From Reyranella sp. (lineage in GTDB: Bacteria > Pseudomonadota > Alphaproteobacteria > Reyranellales > Reyranellaceae): a stretch of 64,000 nt of DNA. Shown here in pieces: positions 34,500 to 42,332 of the stretch. The stretch spans positions 1-64,000 of the forward strand of contig JAQSDW010000221.1 in the NCBI GenBank assembly GCA_029946105.1. Reading direction: 5' to 3'. The notes under the pieces were generated by a model. The model ran no database searches. It saw only the letters and a program-made list of their open reading frames with translations, and was not told the origin of the DNA. Made by a program: the position numbers and the translations under genes. The first letter of the stretch is position 1, and every line of letters starts with the position of its first letter.

Positions 34500-34858
34500 T
34501 CAGCACCGAGGTGCGGTGCGGTTACGGTAGCCGTCGTAGTACTGGCTTCCGCAGGCGACCTGCTGCTGAACGACCTCGTCGCGATTTCCGTTCTGGCCGC
34601 GGTTTGTCACGTTCACCGTGGCATAGCGAGGCTGGTTGTACCCGCCGTAATACCCTGCTGCTGATTGGCGTAATTGTAGGTCGGCGCAGGCTGGTAGTTG
34701 CGGGCAGGCTGGTAGTTGTAGTTTGGCGCAGGCTGGCTGTAGCCCGTTTGTGTGGGCTGATAGTAGCCGCGTGGCGCGGCGTTGCCGTCGTCCTGGCACG
34801 CCGCCCCGGTGATGCCGATGCCCACAACGAGCATCAGTCTCGGAAAGATCTTCAACAT
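34500..34858 (-). pseudogene. Frameshifted Tyr/Gln-rich lipoprotein
   Basis: From the ATG 34858, with GGAGGA upstream, the frame gives a signal and lipobox (MLVVGIGITGAAC) followed by a repeat-rich section with YQPA units (NYNYQPARNYQPAPTYNYANQQQG). At about 34651-34660 the sensible reading switches to another frame that continues as YYGGYNQPRYATVNVTNRGQNGNRDEVVQQQVACGSQYYDG and ends at 34500. The two frames join at CAGCAGCAGGGTATT, so a one-base indel is likely. The ORF track shows the parts separately (34613-34870 and 34500-34919). It may be a pseudogene, a sequencing error or a slippage site. Confidence 0.7.
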
Positions 34859-35005
34859 GTCTTCCTCCAAGCCAAGAGGCTTGAATGCTCGAACATTCTG
34901 GCCGCTTGAAGAGGGACAACGGTCTGGGGTCGAATAGGTTCCTGTCTACCGCTTTGGCCAGCCAAGCCTCGAAGGCCGGTTACGCACGCCAGCCATTCTT
35001 CGACC

Positions 35006-36178
35006 TCAGTACACGGACTCAAGGATGGGCACGATCTCCTGGGCCCCGTGGATCGGCCGGGGGTTGGTAAAGGTCCAGTCGTCGAGCATGCAGTTGGTGG
35101 CGATGCGCTGCAGGTCCTCGCGTTTGACGCCGACGTCGCGCAGGCGGCGGGGCAGGCCGAGCCCGGTGATGAAGCGGTCGAGCACGTCCGCTGCTGGTTC
35201 TCCGGCAGCGCACAGCGCGGCGCTGATCTCGGCCTGGCGATCGGCGTTGACCGCTGCGTTGAATGCCAGCACGGCCGGCAGCATGACACAGGACGTGTAG
35301 CCGTGCGGCACGCCGGCGCTGCCGCCCAGTACATGGCCGATGGCGTGGCTCGCGCCCATGCGCGTGCCGGTGACGATGCCGGCCATGGAATTCCAGGCGC
35401 CGATCAGGCAGTCGAGGCGGGCCGCCAGGTCGGCCGGATCGCGCTTCACCGCCGCCAGGCCGCAGCCGAGCAGGCGCAGCGCCTGCAGCGCGGTCGAGTC
35501 GGTGTAGGGATTGCCATCGATCGAGCAGAAGGTTTCGACGGCATGATCGACGGCGCGGATGCCGGTCGAGAGCCACAGCCATTCCGGCGTATGCACGGTG
35601 ATGGCGGGATCGAAGATCACCACGAGCGGGATGAGGCCGGGATGAATATAGGCCTGCTTCAGCCGCAGCCGCGGCTCGGTGACGCCGGCACGGGCGTTGA
35701 ATTCGCCGCCGCTCAGCGTGGTCGGCACGCAGATCTGGCGAACCCGCGGCGCGCGATATTGCGGGAAGTGCCGCTTGCCGGTGATCTCGTCGACCACGGT
35801 GCGGAAAGGCTCCAGGCCATCCGGCTCGCGAATGTCGTGTTCCAGGCAGAGGGTGACCGCCTTGCCGCCGTCCGTCGTCGAGCCGCCACCGACACTGACC
35901 AGCAGATCGCAACCGGCCTCGCGCGCCTTGTTGGCGCAGGCGATCACCGCGTCGCGCGGGCTGTGCCCCGGCATATCGTCGTGCACGCCGGCATAGCGCG
36001 GCCCCAGCGCCTCGGCGATCTGGCGGACGGCATCTGTCTTTCGGTTGAGCGTGCCGCTCGCGAGGATGAACACGCGCCGGGCGTCCAGCCGCTCGGCGGC
36101 CTCGGCCACGGCCGCGGCAGCGGGGCGGCCGAACACCACGCGTTCCATTCCAGTGAAGACGATCTCGCCCGCCCGCAT
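35006..36178 (-). CDS. Iron-containing alcohol dehydrogenase / maleylacetate reductase-like
   Basis: This 390-residue enzyme of the iron-dependent dehydrogenase family reduces or oxidises an alcohol or keto acid with NAD(P)H. The cofactor motif is LLVSVGGGSTTDGGKAV; the metal ligands sit in STGIRAVDHAVETFCSI and GASHAIGHVLGGSAGVPHGYTS. The start is the ATG at 36178 (MRAGEIVFTGMERVVFG), typical of maleylacetate reductase-like proteins; the extra ORF-track region is Pro/Ser-rich and lies in the purine-rich gap. No partner genes for aromatic breakdown are adjacent. The substrate is unassigned. Confidence 0.88.
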   Translation of the reverse strand: MRAGEIVFTGMERVVFGRPAAAAVAEAAERLDARRVFILASGTLNRKTDAVRQIAEALGPRYAGVHDDMPGHSPRDAVIACANKAREAGCDLLVSVGGGSTTDGGKAVTLCLEHDIREPDGLEPFRTVVDEITGKRHFPQYRAPRVRQICVPTTLSGGEFNARAGVTEPRLRLKQAYIHPGLIPLVVIFDPAITVHTPEWLWLSTGIRAVDHAVETFCSIDGNPYTDSTALQALRLLGCGLAAVKRDPADLAARLDCLIGAWNSMAGIVTGTRMGASHAIGHVLGGSAGVPHGYTSCVMLPAVLAFNAAVNADRQAEISAALCAAGEPAADVLDRFITGLGLPRRLRDVGVKREDLQRIATNCMLDDWTFTNPRPIHGAQEIVPILESVY

Positions 36179-36205
36179 GGGATCAGATGTTATAGGCTGG
36201 CATAT

Positions 36206-36271
36206 GGGAGAGGAAGGCGGGGGAGAGGAAGGTAGAGGGAGGGGAGGGCTACTGCCCATTCTGGGCAGTAG
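36206..36271 (+). other. Purine-rich direct repeats followed by a 9-bp hairpin
   Basis: Between the divergent dehydrogenase and secreted-protein genes there is a run that is nearly all G and A, with GGGAGAGGAAGG twice (36206 and 36221), followed by CTACTGCCC-ATTCT-GGGCAGTAG (36249-36271), a perfect 9-bp inverted repeat with a 5-base loop. It has no T-run. It may be an operator or hairpin in the leader of the rightward gene. Confidence 0.55.
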
Positions 36272-36387
36272 CGGGCGCGCGTGCCCCATCCAATTTGCAC
36301 ATAATCGCTGGCTGCTTCTGAAAAATGGAATGGCCCGCCCGTGGCTCGTGAGGGATGAGGCTCCTGCGAAAATGGAAAGGCTGCTTC

Positions 36388-36957
36388 ATGATGGCAATCA
36401 GGTCTGTGTGTGCGGTGGCGGTCGGTGGCTTTGCATTGGTTTGCGCCGGAACGGCCGCTGGTCAGGACACGCCGCGGTGGTCCGACATCGATTGCGCCCA
36501 GTCGCGGCTCTCGACCCCGCCGGGGCTGCAGTGCAAGTCCACCCAGAACTATGCAGGTGGCGACAGTTCGACCGGGACTGCGGGAGGCACGTTCAGGCGT
36601 TGGCTGGCAAGCGGTCAAATGAACGGCGCCAGCGTCTTTTACTATCTCGCCGAGGCGACCAGCCTTGGGGCGTCGATGATGGAAGGCTCATCGCTTCAGA
36701 AGGACATCCGATCCGAGATGAAGGACGGCAACATGATCCACGAATTCTCGCCCCTGGGTAATCGCGGAGGGGCCGACTACATGACCTTCACCAGCGGAGC
36801 AGGGAATTCCTGCGTCGGCATTCGCCGCTACGGCCCGTCTCAAGGCGAAGGCTACAAATGGATTCTTTACGGCGTCAGCTGCGATCCGCGCGGCAGGCCG
36901 ATCACCGACGCCCAGATCGACGGCTTCATCGCCGGGGCAAGTTATCGAGGCTCTTGA
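36388..36957 (+). CDS. Secreted protein, unknown function
   Basis: The family is not recognised. The 189-residue product (start at ATG 36388 or 36391, the second being next to it) has a signal peptide (SVCAVAVGGFALVCAGTAAG) and a mature domain of about 165 residues with four cysteines (SDIDCAQSR, LQCKST, NSCVGIRR, GVSCDPRG) likely to pair. Stretches such as HEFSPLGNRGGADYMTFTSGAGNSCVGIRRYG and YGVSCDPRGRPITDAQIDGFI suggest a compact folded periplasmic domain. The track start at 36355 adds eleven residues before the signal. It is followed 29 bases later by DUF805. Confidence 0.72.
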   Translation: MMAIRSVCAVAVGGFALVCAGTAAGQDTPRWSDIDCAQSRLSTPPGLQCKSTQNYAGGDSSTGTAGGTFRRWLASGQMNGASVFYYLAEATSLGASMMEGSSLQKDIRSEMKDGNMIHEFSPLGNRGGADYMTFTSGAGNSCVGIRRYGPSQGEGYKWILYGVSCDPRGRPITDAQIDGFIAGASYRGS

Positions 36958-36986
36958 CGTCGCCCATCGTTTTGAGAGGCTCACCC

Positions 36987-37391
36987 ATGAAGTTCGACGG
37001 ATTGAGTTTTCGCGGCCGGATCAATCGCGCGAAATACTGGCGCATCAAGATCGGCCTCTTCTTTGCGAACTTCTTCTATCATATCTGGGTTGCCACGCAG
37101 TTCGGCCACTCCTCTCTGCATCAGCCTCCGACGAAAACCGGAGAGTGGATTCTGATCGGCGGCCTTGTCTGCGTCACTCTGATCAGTCTTTGGGTCTCGA
37201 TCGCCACGGACGTGAAACGCTTCCACGATCTGGACAAGAGCGGCCGGTGGGTGTGGATCGTTCTCATACCTGTCGTCGGCATGGCCTGGTTGCTCATCGA
37301 GTGCGGCTTTCAGCCCGGCACGGCAGGCCCCAACAGATTTGGTCCTGATCCCTTGGCAAACAAATCGGGCAGCGCTGTCAGCACGGCATGA
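36987..37391 (+). CDS. DUF805 membrane protein
   Basis: This 134-residue inner-membrane protein of the DUF805 family has FDGLSFRGRINRAKYWRIKIGLFF at the start, including the usual F-x-GR-x-R-x-x-YW motif, and three to four helices. The block ATDVKRFHDLDKSGRWVWIVLIPVVGMAWLLIECGFQPGTAGPNRFGPDP is the family's defining end (the RxHDLdKSGWW and GPNrfGpdP motifs). Function is unknown for the family. The ATG at 36987 was chosen over the long ORF start in the preceding gene. Confidence 0.88.
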   Translation: MKFDGLSFRGRINRAKYWRIKIGLFFANFFYHIWVATQFGHSSLHQPPTKTGEWILIGGLVCVTLISLWVSIATDVKRFHDLDKSGRWVWIVLIPVVGMAWLLIECGFQPGTAGPNRFGPDPLANKSGSAVSTA

Positions 37392-37408
37392 ATCGTACTT
37401 CGCGCGGA

Positions 37409-37524
37409 CCCTGACTTGCTGCGTGCGCCAAACGTCTTACTATCAGCGCATGATCACTCGCAGGACCGCTTTATCGGGGCTGGTTGCGTCGGCCACGGCA
37501 GGATGCACCACTCAGCAGGCATCG
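37409..37524 (+). repeat. Duplicated gene leader, copy 2 (GH25 gene 5' end)
   Basis: This 116-bp segment is about 86% identical by eye to 32377-32492. It covers about 41 bases upstream of the GH25 ATG and its first 25 codons, including the lipobox. Both copies have TTACTATC 6-7 bases before the ATG and no Shine-Dalgarno sequence, which raises the possibility of a leaderless transcript. Confidence 0.85.
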
Positions 37525-38262
37525 CTCCCGCCCGGTACGTACCCGATCGCGCCGCCACCGCCGGATCGCGCGTCCCAGGGATTGGACGCGGTGATCGACA
37601 TCAGCCGATTCGTGACCGTCTCCGACTTTCGTTTGGTGCGTCAGAGCAACATTCTGGGCGTCATTCACAAGGCGACCGAAGGCGGGGATTACGTCGATCC
37701 GACGTGTGCGCCGAGACGTCCCCAGGCCGAGGCCGCGGGATTGCTGTGGGGCACCTATCATTTCGGCACGGGCCAAATGTCGGGGGCGCAGCAGGCGGCG
37801 TTCTACCTGTCGGTGTCGCGGCCGGGCCCGAAGACCCTCCTGGCCCTCGATCTCGAGGCCAACGAGAACCGGACGAGGAACTCCATGAGGCTCGACCAGG
37901 CCGAGGCCTTCGTGCGGGCCGTGGCCGAGGCGACGGGCCGGCTGCCGATCGTTTACGTGCATCCGACGTGGGCCAACGGCGATCCGCTGCCCAATTCAGG
38001 CCTCAGCCTAGGCGCGCGGATCACGCCCGATTCGATTCTCGCGCGCTGCGGCCTGTGGGTCGCCGACTACCATGACTCGCCCGAGATACCGTTCGCCTGG
38101 GAAGCGAAGGGCTGGCGGCTCTGGCAATATGCCGGCGACGAGAGCGCGGGCCGCCCCGCCTACGGCCAGACCAGCATCGTGAAGGGCGTCACCCATTGCG
38201 ATCGCAATCTGTTCAACGGCGACGCGGCGGGGCTGCAGCAATTCTGGGGCTCGGGCGCCTGA
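37450..38262 (+). CDS. GH25-family lysozyme lipoprotein
   Basis: This 270-residue lipoprotein has a short signal with lipobox ATAGC (Cys19; ITRRTALSGLVASATAGC), a proline-rich linker (PPGTYPIAPPPPD), then a GH25 muramidase barrel with AVIDISRFVTVSDF near the start of the domain and the catalytic pair in LLALDLEANENR (Asp and Glu two apart). WRLWQYAGDE near the end is the family's WQY motif. It would cleave glycan strands of murein at the outer membrane or in target cells. The start is the ATG at 37450; the longer ORF starts in the DUF805 gene. Confidence 0.88.
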   Translation: MITRRTALSGLVASATAGCTTQQASLPPGTYPIAPPPPDRASQGLDAVIDISRFVTVSDFRLVRQSNILGVIHKATEGGDYVDPTCAPRRPQAEAAGLLWGTYHFGTGQMSGAQQAAFYLSVSRPGPKTLLALDLEANENRTRNSMRLDQAEAFVRAVAEATGRLPIVYVHPTWANGDPLPNSGLSLGARITPDSILARCGLWVADYHDSPEIPFAWEAKGWRLWQYAGDESAGRPAYGQTSIVKGVTHCDRNLFNGDAAGLQQFWGSGA

Positions 38263-38286
38263 GGTCAGCGCGGTCGGGCGTTCATG

Positions 38287-38366
38287 GGAGCGCGCCACTT
38301 CGGGCGGAGGTTACTCCGCCCGAAGTGGCGCTTACGATCATGAGCGCCACTGGAGTGGCGCGCTCC
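38287..38366 (+). repeat. Nested palindromes with two alternative folds
   Basis: An 18-bp perfect inverted repeat, GCGCCACTTCGGGCGGAG at 38292-38309 and its complement at 38314-38331, has a 4-base loop. A second short hairpin GCGCCACT-GG-AGTGGCGC follows at 38344-38361. In addition GGAGCGCGCCACT (38287-38299) is the exact complement of AGTGGCGCGCTCC (38354-38366), so the whole unit can fold as one outer stem instead. It lies between the GH25 gene and the hydrolase fusion. It could be a terminator-like or a REP-type element; no T-run follows. Confidence 0.75.
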
Positions 38367-38458
38367 TCCGACAGATGATCGCCCGCGCGGCGATGTGTGA
38401 GGCGCTTCCGCTTCGGACGGAACCGCTCTAGCCTTCGCCACCGGCGCCGAAGAGCGCC

Positions 38459-39724
38459 GTGGCGGGAGGGACCTTGATCGATTTCCAACGACTGACGGGC
38501 GCGCTCGATGGCAACGCGGCGCTGCAACGGCGCGCGGCGCTGGCGGCGCTGTCGATCAAGGTGTCGGCGGGCGAGGAAGCCGCGACCGTAAGGGTCGGGT
38601 CGCGCATCACCGTCACGTCAGGCGCTGCCCTCGACACCAGCTTCAGCCTGGCCGCCCCAGAGGCGCATTGGGCCGAGTTCGCCAAGCGGGTGCCCGCGGT
38701 CGGCTTCCAGAGCCTGGTCGGCATGCAGCGCATGGGCCATCTCAAGGTCGAGGGCGACATGGTGGCCTATGGGCGCAACCTCATCTTCCTCGAACAGCTT
38801 TTCAGCGCTCTTCGCCCTGCGGGGCCGGCCGAGAACGCCGCGCCGGTCGGCGAACCCGTGATCGAGCCGGTGATCGGCCGCTACCTGCGGCTCGATTTCA
38901 ACGGCCGGCCGCACCGGATCTATTTCGAGGAAGCGGGGCCAAGTGACGGCGGAGGGATACCGCTCGTGTGCCTGCACACCGCCGGCGCCGACGGGCGGCA
39001 ATATCGTGCCCTGCTGAACGACGCCGAGATCACCAAGCGTTTTCGCGTGCTCGTGTTCGATCTGCCCTGGCACGGCAAATCCTCGCCGCCGCCCGGCTTC
39101 GAGCGCGAGGCCTACCAACTCACGACGGATCTCTATGTCGACACCGTCATGGCCTTCTGCCGTGCGCTGAAACTGGAGCGGCCGGTGGTGATGGGCTGCT
39201 CGATCGGCGGCCGTGCCGTGCTGCATCTGTCGCTGCGCCACGGCGACTACTTCAGGGCGGCGATCGGGCTGCAGTCGGCCACCCATGCCGAGGCCGGCGC
39301 CGACACGCGGCTGCGCGATATCGGTATCCTGTTCCGGCCCGACGTGCATGGCCAGGAAGCCGCCGCCGGCTCCGTGGCCTGCCTGATCTCGCCGACATCG
39401 CCGCAATCCGAGAAGTGGGAGACGCTGTGGCACTACATGCAGGGCGGGCCGGCCGTCTTCATGGGCGACCTGCATTACTATTTCGCCGAGGGCGATCTGC
39501 GGAACGGGCTGCTGGACGGTCTCGACACCAAGAGATGCCCGCTCCATCTGCTGACCGGCGAATACGATCTCTCGGCCACGCCGGCGCTGACGGCCGAGCT
39601 GGCCAAGCTCGTGAACGCCACGTCGTTCCAGGTCATGGAAGGGCTCGGACATTTCCCGATGTCGGAAAGCCCGGTACAGTTCAGGCGGTATTTGCTGCCG
39701 GTACTCGAACGGATTGCGGCGTAA
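38459..39724 (+). CDS. SCP2-like domain fused to alpha/beta hydrolase
   Basis: The 421-residue protein has an N-terminal domain of about 125 residues (FQRLTGALDGNAALQRRAALAALSIKVSAG to KVEGDMVAYGRNLIFLEQLFSAL) resembling SCP2 sterol-carrier folds, then an alpha/beta hydrolase from about residue 140. The oxyanion region is LVCLHTAGADGRQYRALL, the nucleophile elbow is MGCSIGGRAVL, and the late His is in GLGHFPMSE with the acid in LTGEYDLSAT. The start is a GTG; a TTG five codons later also has a GGAGGG upstream. A lipid-like or acyl substrate is plausible because of the SCP2 part; that is inference. Confidence 0.82.
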   Translation: MAGGTLIDFQRLTGALDGNAALQRRAALAALSIKVSAGEEAATVRVGSRITVTSGAALDTSFSLAAPEAHWAEFAKRVPAVGFQSLVGMQRMGHLKVEGDMVAYGRNLIFLEQLFSALRPAGPAENAAPVGEPVIEPVIGRYLRLDFNGRPHRIYFEEAGPSDGGGIPLVCLHTAGADGRQYRALLNDAEITKRFRVLVFDLPWHGKSSPPPGFEREAYQLTTDLYVDTVMAFCRALKLERPVVMGCSIGGRAVLHLSLRHGDYFRAAIGLQSATHAEAGADTRLRDIGILFRPDVHGQEAAAGSVACLISPTSPQSEKWETLWHYMQGGPAVFMGDLHYYFAEGDLRNGLLDGLDTKRCPLHLLTGEYDLSATPALTAELAKLVNATSFQVMEGLGHFPMSESPVQFRRYLLPVLERIAA

Positions 39725-39727
39725 GAC

Positions 39728-41173
39728 TTGAACAGCCTCCTCGCGCGCAAGTCCGTCTCCGACATCGTCGGCACGGCGGACCCGCGCGTCCCCAAGGTCC
39801 TGGGCGCCGTCAGCATCGTCGCCATGGGCATCGGCGCCATCATCGGCGCCGGCATCTTCGTGCTGACGGGCACCGTGGCGGCGCTCAACGCCGGTCCGGC
39901 CATCGTGATTTCGTTCGTGCTGGCGGCCATCGCCTGCGGCTTCGTCGGCCTCTGCTATGCCGAGCTGTCGGCGCTTCTGCCGGTCTCGGGCAGCACCTAC
40001 ACCTATACCTACGCCACGCTGGGCGAGCTGGCGGCCTGGGTGATCGGCTGGGACCTGATCCTGGAATACGCCATGGGCAGCGCGGCGGTCGCCGTCGGTT
40101 GGTCGGGCTACTTCAACAACCTTCTCGGCATGGCGGGGCTCTCGCTCCCGGCGCGCTTCGCGGCGGCGACCGGGCAGGCGGTCGTGCTGGCCGACGGCAC
40201 CGGCGTCACCGCCATCGCCAATCTTCCCGCTGCGGCCATCGTCCTGCTGATCACCGTGCTGCTGGTCGGTGGCACGAAGGAATCGGTGCGGCTCAACAAC
40301 ATCATGGTGGCGCTCAAGCTCACGGTCATCGTGGCGTTCATCGGGCTCGGCGCTTTTTACGTGCAGAGTACCAACTGGCAGCCGTTCATTCCGGAGAACA
40401 CCGGCACTTTCGGCTCGTTCGGGGCCAGCGGCATCATGCGCGGCGCCTCGATCGTCTTCTTCACCTACATCGGCTTCGACGCCGTCTCGAACTGTGCCCA
40501 AGAGGCGAAACGGCCGCAGCGCGACATGCCGATCGGAATCCTGGGCGCGCTCGGCATCGCCACCGTGCTCTACATCGCGGTCGCCGCCGTGCTGACCGGC
40601 CTGGTGCCGTACCCGCAGCTGAACGTGCCCGATCCCGTCGCCAAGGGGGTGCGCGTCATCGGCTACGAATGGTTCTCGCTGTTCATCGAGCTGGGGGCGC
40701 TGGTGGGCATCACCACCTGCATCCTCGTCCTGCTCTACGGCCAGAGCCGCATACTGGCGACCATGGCCAACGACGGGCTGATGCCGCCGGTGGTCGGCCG
40801 CCTGCATCCGCGCCTCGGCACGCCGTGGATCAGCCAGATCACGCTGGGCGTCGTCGTTGCGACAGCGGCCGCGGTGGCGCCGATGGATGCGCTCGACGAG
40901 CTGGTCGGTGTGGGCACGCTCTTCGCCTTCATCCTGGTTTGCACCGCGGTGATCTACCTCCGGGCAATCGACCCCGAGGTGCACCGGCCGTTCCGCGTTC
41001 CCTATGTGCCGTGGGTGCCGCTGCTGGGCATACTGTCGTGTCTCTCCCTGATGTCCGGCCTGTCGCCCGCATCGTGGCTGCGGCTGGTGGGCTGGCTCGC
41101 GATCGGGCTGGTGATCTATTTCACCTACAGCCGGCACCACTCGCGCCTTGGGCGCCGGCACCCGACCGCCTAG
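39728..41173 (+). CDS. Amino-acid permease (APC superfamily, cationic amino-acid-transporter type)
   Basis: This 481-residue transporter with twelve predicted membrane helices begins at a TTG (MNSLLARKSVSDIVGTADPRVPKVLGAVSIVAMGIGAIIGAGIFVLTG). The stretch GIGAIIGAGIFVL in helix 1 is the substrate- and ion-binding motif of the APC fold, and FFTYIGFDAVSNCAQEAKRPQRDMPIGILG is the CAT-type helix 6/7 signature. It starts 3 bases after the hydrolase fusion, so they are probably co-transcribed. The substrate is probably a cationic amino acid; specificity is uncertain. Confidence 0.92.
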   Translation: MNSLLARKSVSDIVGTADPRVPKVLGAVSIVAMGIGAIIGAGIFVLTGTVAALNAGPAIVISFVLAAIACGFVGLCYAELSALLPVSGSTYTYTYATLGELAAWVIGWDLILEYAMGSAAVAVGWSGYFNNLLGMAGLSLPARFAAATGQAVVLADGTGVTAIANLPAAAIVLLITVLLVGGTKESVRLNNIMVALKLTVIVAFIGLGAFYVQSTNWQPFIPENTGTFGSFGASGIMRGASIVFFTYIGFDAVSNCAQEAKRPQRDMPIGILGALGIATVLYIAVAAVLTGLVPYPQLNVPDPVAKGVRVIGYEWFSLFIELGALVGITTCILVLLYGQSRILATMANDGLMPPVVGRLHPRLGTPWISQITLGVVVATAAAVAPMDALDELVGVGTLFAFILVCTAVIYLRAIDPEVHRPFRVPYVPWVPLLGILSCLSLMSGLSPASWLRLVGWLAIGLVIYFTYSRHHSRLGRRHPTA

Positions 41174-41312
41174 GCGGCGTCCAAAGCCCCTCGGCGAATG
41201 GCGGTAGTTCCGAGGATAGCGTTTGGTTATCCCCTGTGGCGGGCGAAGGCCAGATGCTTGGCCCTGATCTTGCTTCCGTTTGGCTGTTGGGGGACAGCCA
41301 AGGGAGAAGGCC

Positions 41313-42305
41313 ATGTCGGGATCACTGATGAGAGGCTTCGGGATCGCTGCTCTTGCGATCGCATTCAGCCAGCCTGCGCTGGCTCAGGACAAGGTGCGGT
41401 TCCAGACCGACTGGATCCCGTCGGGCGAGCACGCGATGTATTACGGGGCCTGGAGCAAGGGGATATTCGCCAAGCACGGCATCGACATCACCATAACGCG
41501 CGGTTATGGCTCGGGCGATACCGTGACCAAGGTGGCGGGCGGGGCGGCCGATTTCGGCGTCGCCGATCTCGCCGCGGTGTTCACCGCCCGGGCCCGGACG
41601 ACTGTGCCGGTCAAGACCATTGCGGTGCTCTACAACGAATCGCCGCATTCCCTGTTCGTGCTCAAGAGTTCGGGCATCACCAGCTTCAAGGGCCTGGAAG
41701 GCAAGAAGATCGGCATCACGCCGGGCAACAGTCACCGGTTCTATTTTCCCGAGGTTGCCAAGAAGGCGGGCACCGATCCCAACAAGCTGATCTGGACCAA
41801 CATGGACGGGGCGGCGATGGCGGCCCAGCTGATTGCCAAGAATATCGACGCCGCGCCGTTCTATTCGATCCACTACTATTACATCAACAAGGCGGCGGTG
41901 AAGGCGGGCGAGGAGATCCTGCCGCTGCCGTTCGTGGCGGTCGGCTTCAAGATCTATGCCGCTACCCTGATCACCACGGACAAGATGTTTCAGGACAAGC
42001 CCGACCTCGTGAAGCGTTTCCTGGCCGCCACCAAGGAAGCGTTCGAATGGGCCAACGCCAATCCCGAGGAAGCCTGCAAGCTGCATGTCGCCCGCTTTCC
42101 GGAGGTCGAGCTCGACGATTGCATGGGCAGCGTGCGGGCGGTCATGCCGTTCGTGTTCAACGACCACAGCAAGGAGTTCGGCTGGGGCAAGGAGAGCGCT
42201 GACCGGCTGAAGTTCTCATGGGAAACGATCGCCGAGGCCAACGAACTGAAAAAGGACTTCGACTACAAGCAGGCGATCGACACCAAGCTCGTGCCGGCGA
42301 AGTAA
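41313..42305 (+). CDS. ABC transporter binding protein, NMT1/THI5-SsuA type
   Basis: This 330-residue periplasmic binding protein has a signal peptide (GFGIAALAIAFSQPALA) and the NMT1/THI5-like domain: VRFQTDWIPSGEHAMYYGAWSKGIFAKHGIDITI, then GSGDTVTKVAGGAADFGVADLAAVF, where such proteins bind sulfonates, nitrate or pyrimidine precursors. A GGGAGAAGG ribosome site precedes the ATG at 41313. It begins a four-gene set with ATPase, permease and an amidohydrolase. Relatives include pyrimidine- and thiamine-precursor-binding proteins, which would fit an amidohydrolase partner. Confidence 0.9.
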   Translation: MSGSLMRGFGIAALAIAFSQPALAQDKVRFQTDWIPSGEHAMYYGAWSKGIFAKHGIDITITRGYGSGDTVTKVAGGAADFGVADLAAVFTARARTTVPVKTIAVLYNESPHSLFVLKSSGITSFKGLEGKKIGITPGNSHRFYFPEVAKKAGTDPNKLIWTNMDGAAMAAQLIAKNIDAAPFYSIHYYYINKAAVKAGEEILPLPFVAVGFKIYAATLITTDKMFQDKPDLVKRFLAATKEAFEWANANPEEACKLHVARFPEVELDDCMGSVRAVMPFVFNDHSKEFGWGKESADRLKFSWETIAEANELKKDFDYKQAIDTKLVPAK

Positions 42306-42332
42306 CGGGCCGGGCGCACAGGGGCTGGCCCC

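Noticed and set aside
38618-41314. 898-residue leftward ORF opposite the hydrolase fusion and permease
   Set aside because: Repeated RHR/GQHG-type composition is typical of the reverse frame of GC-rich genes; both sense genes are clear.
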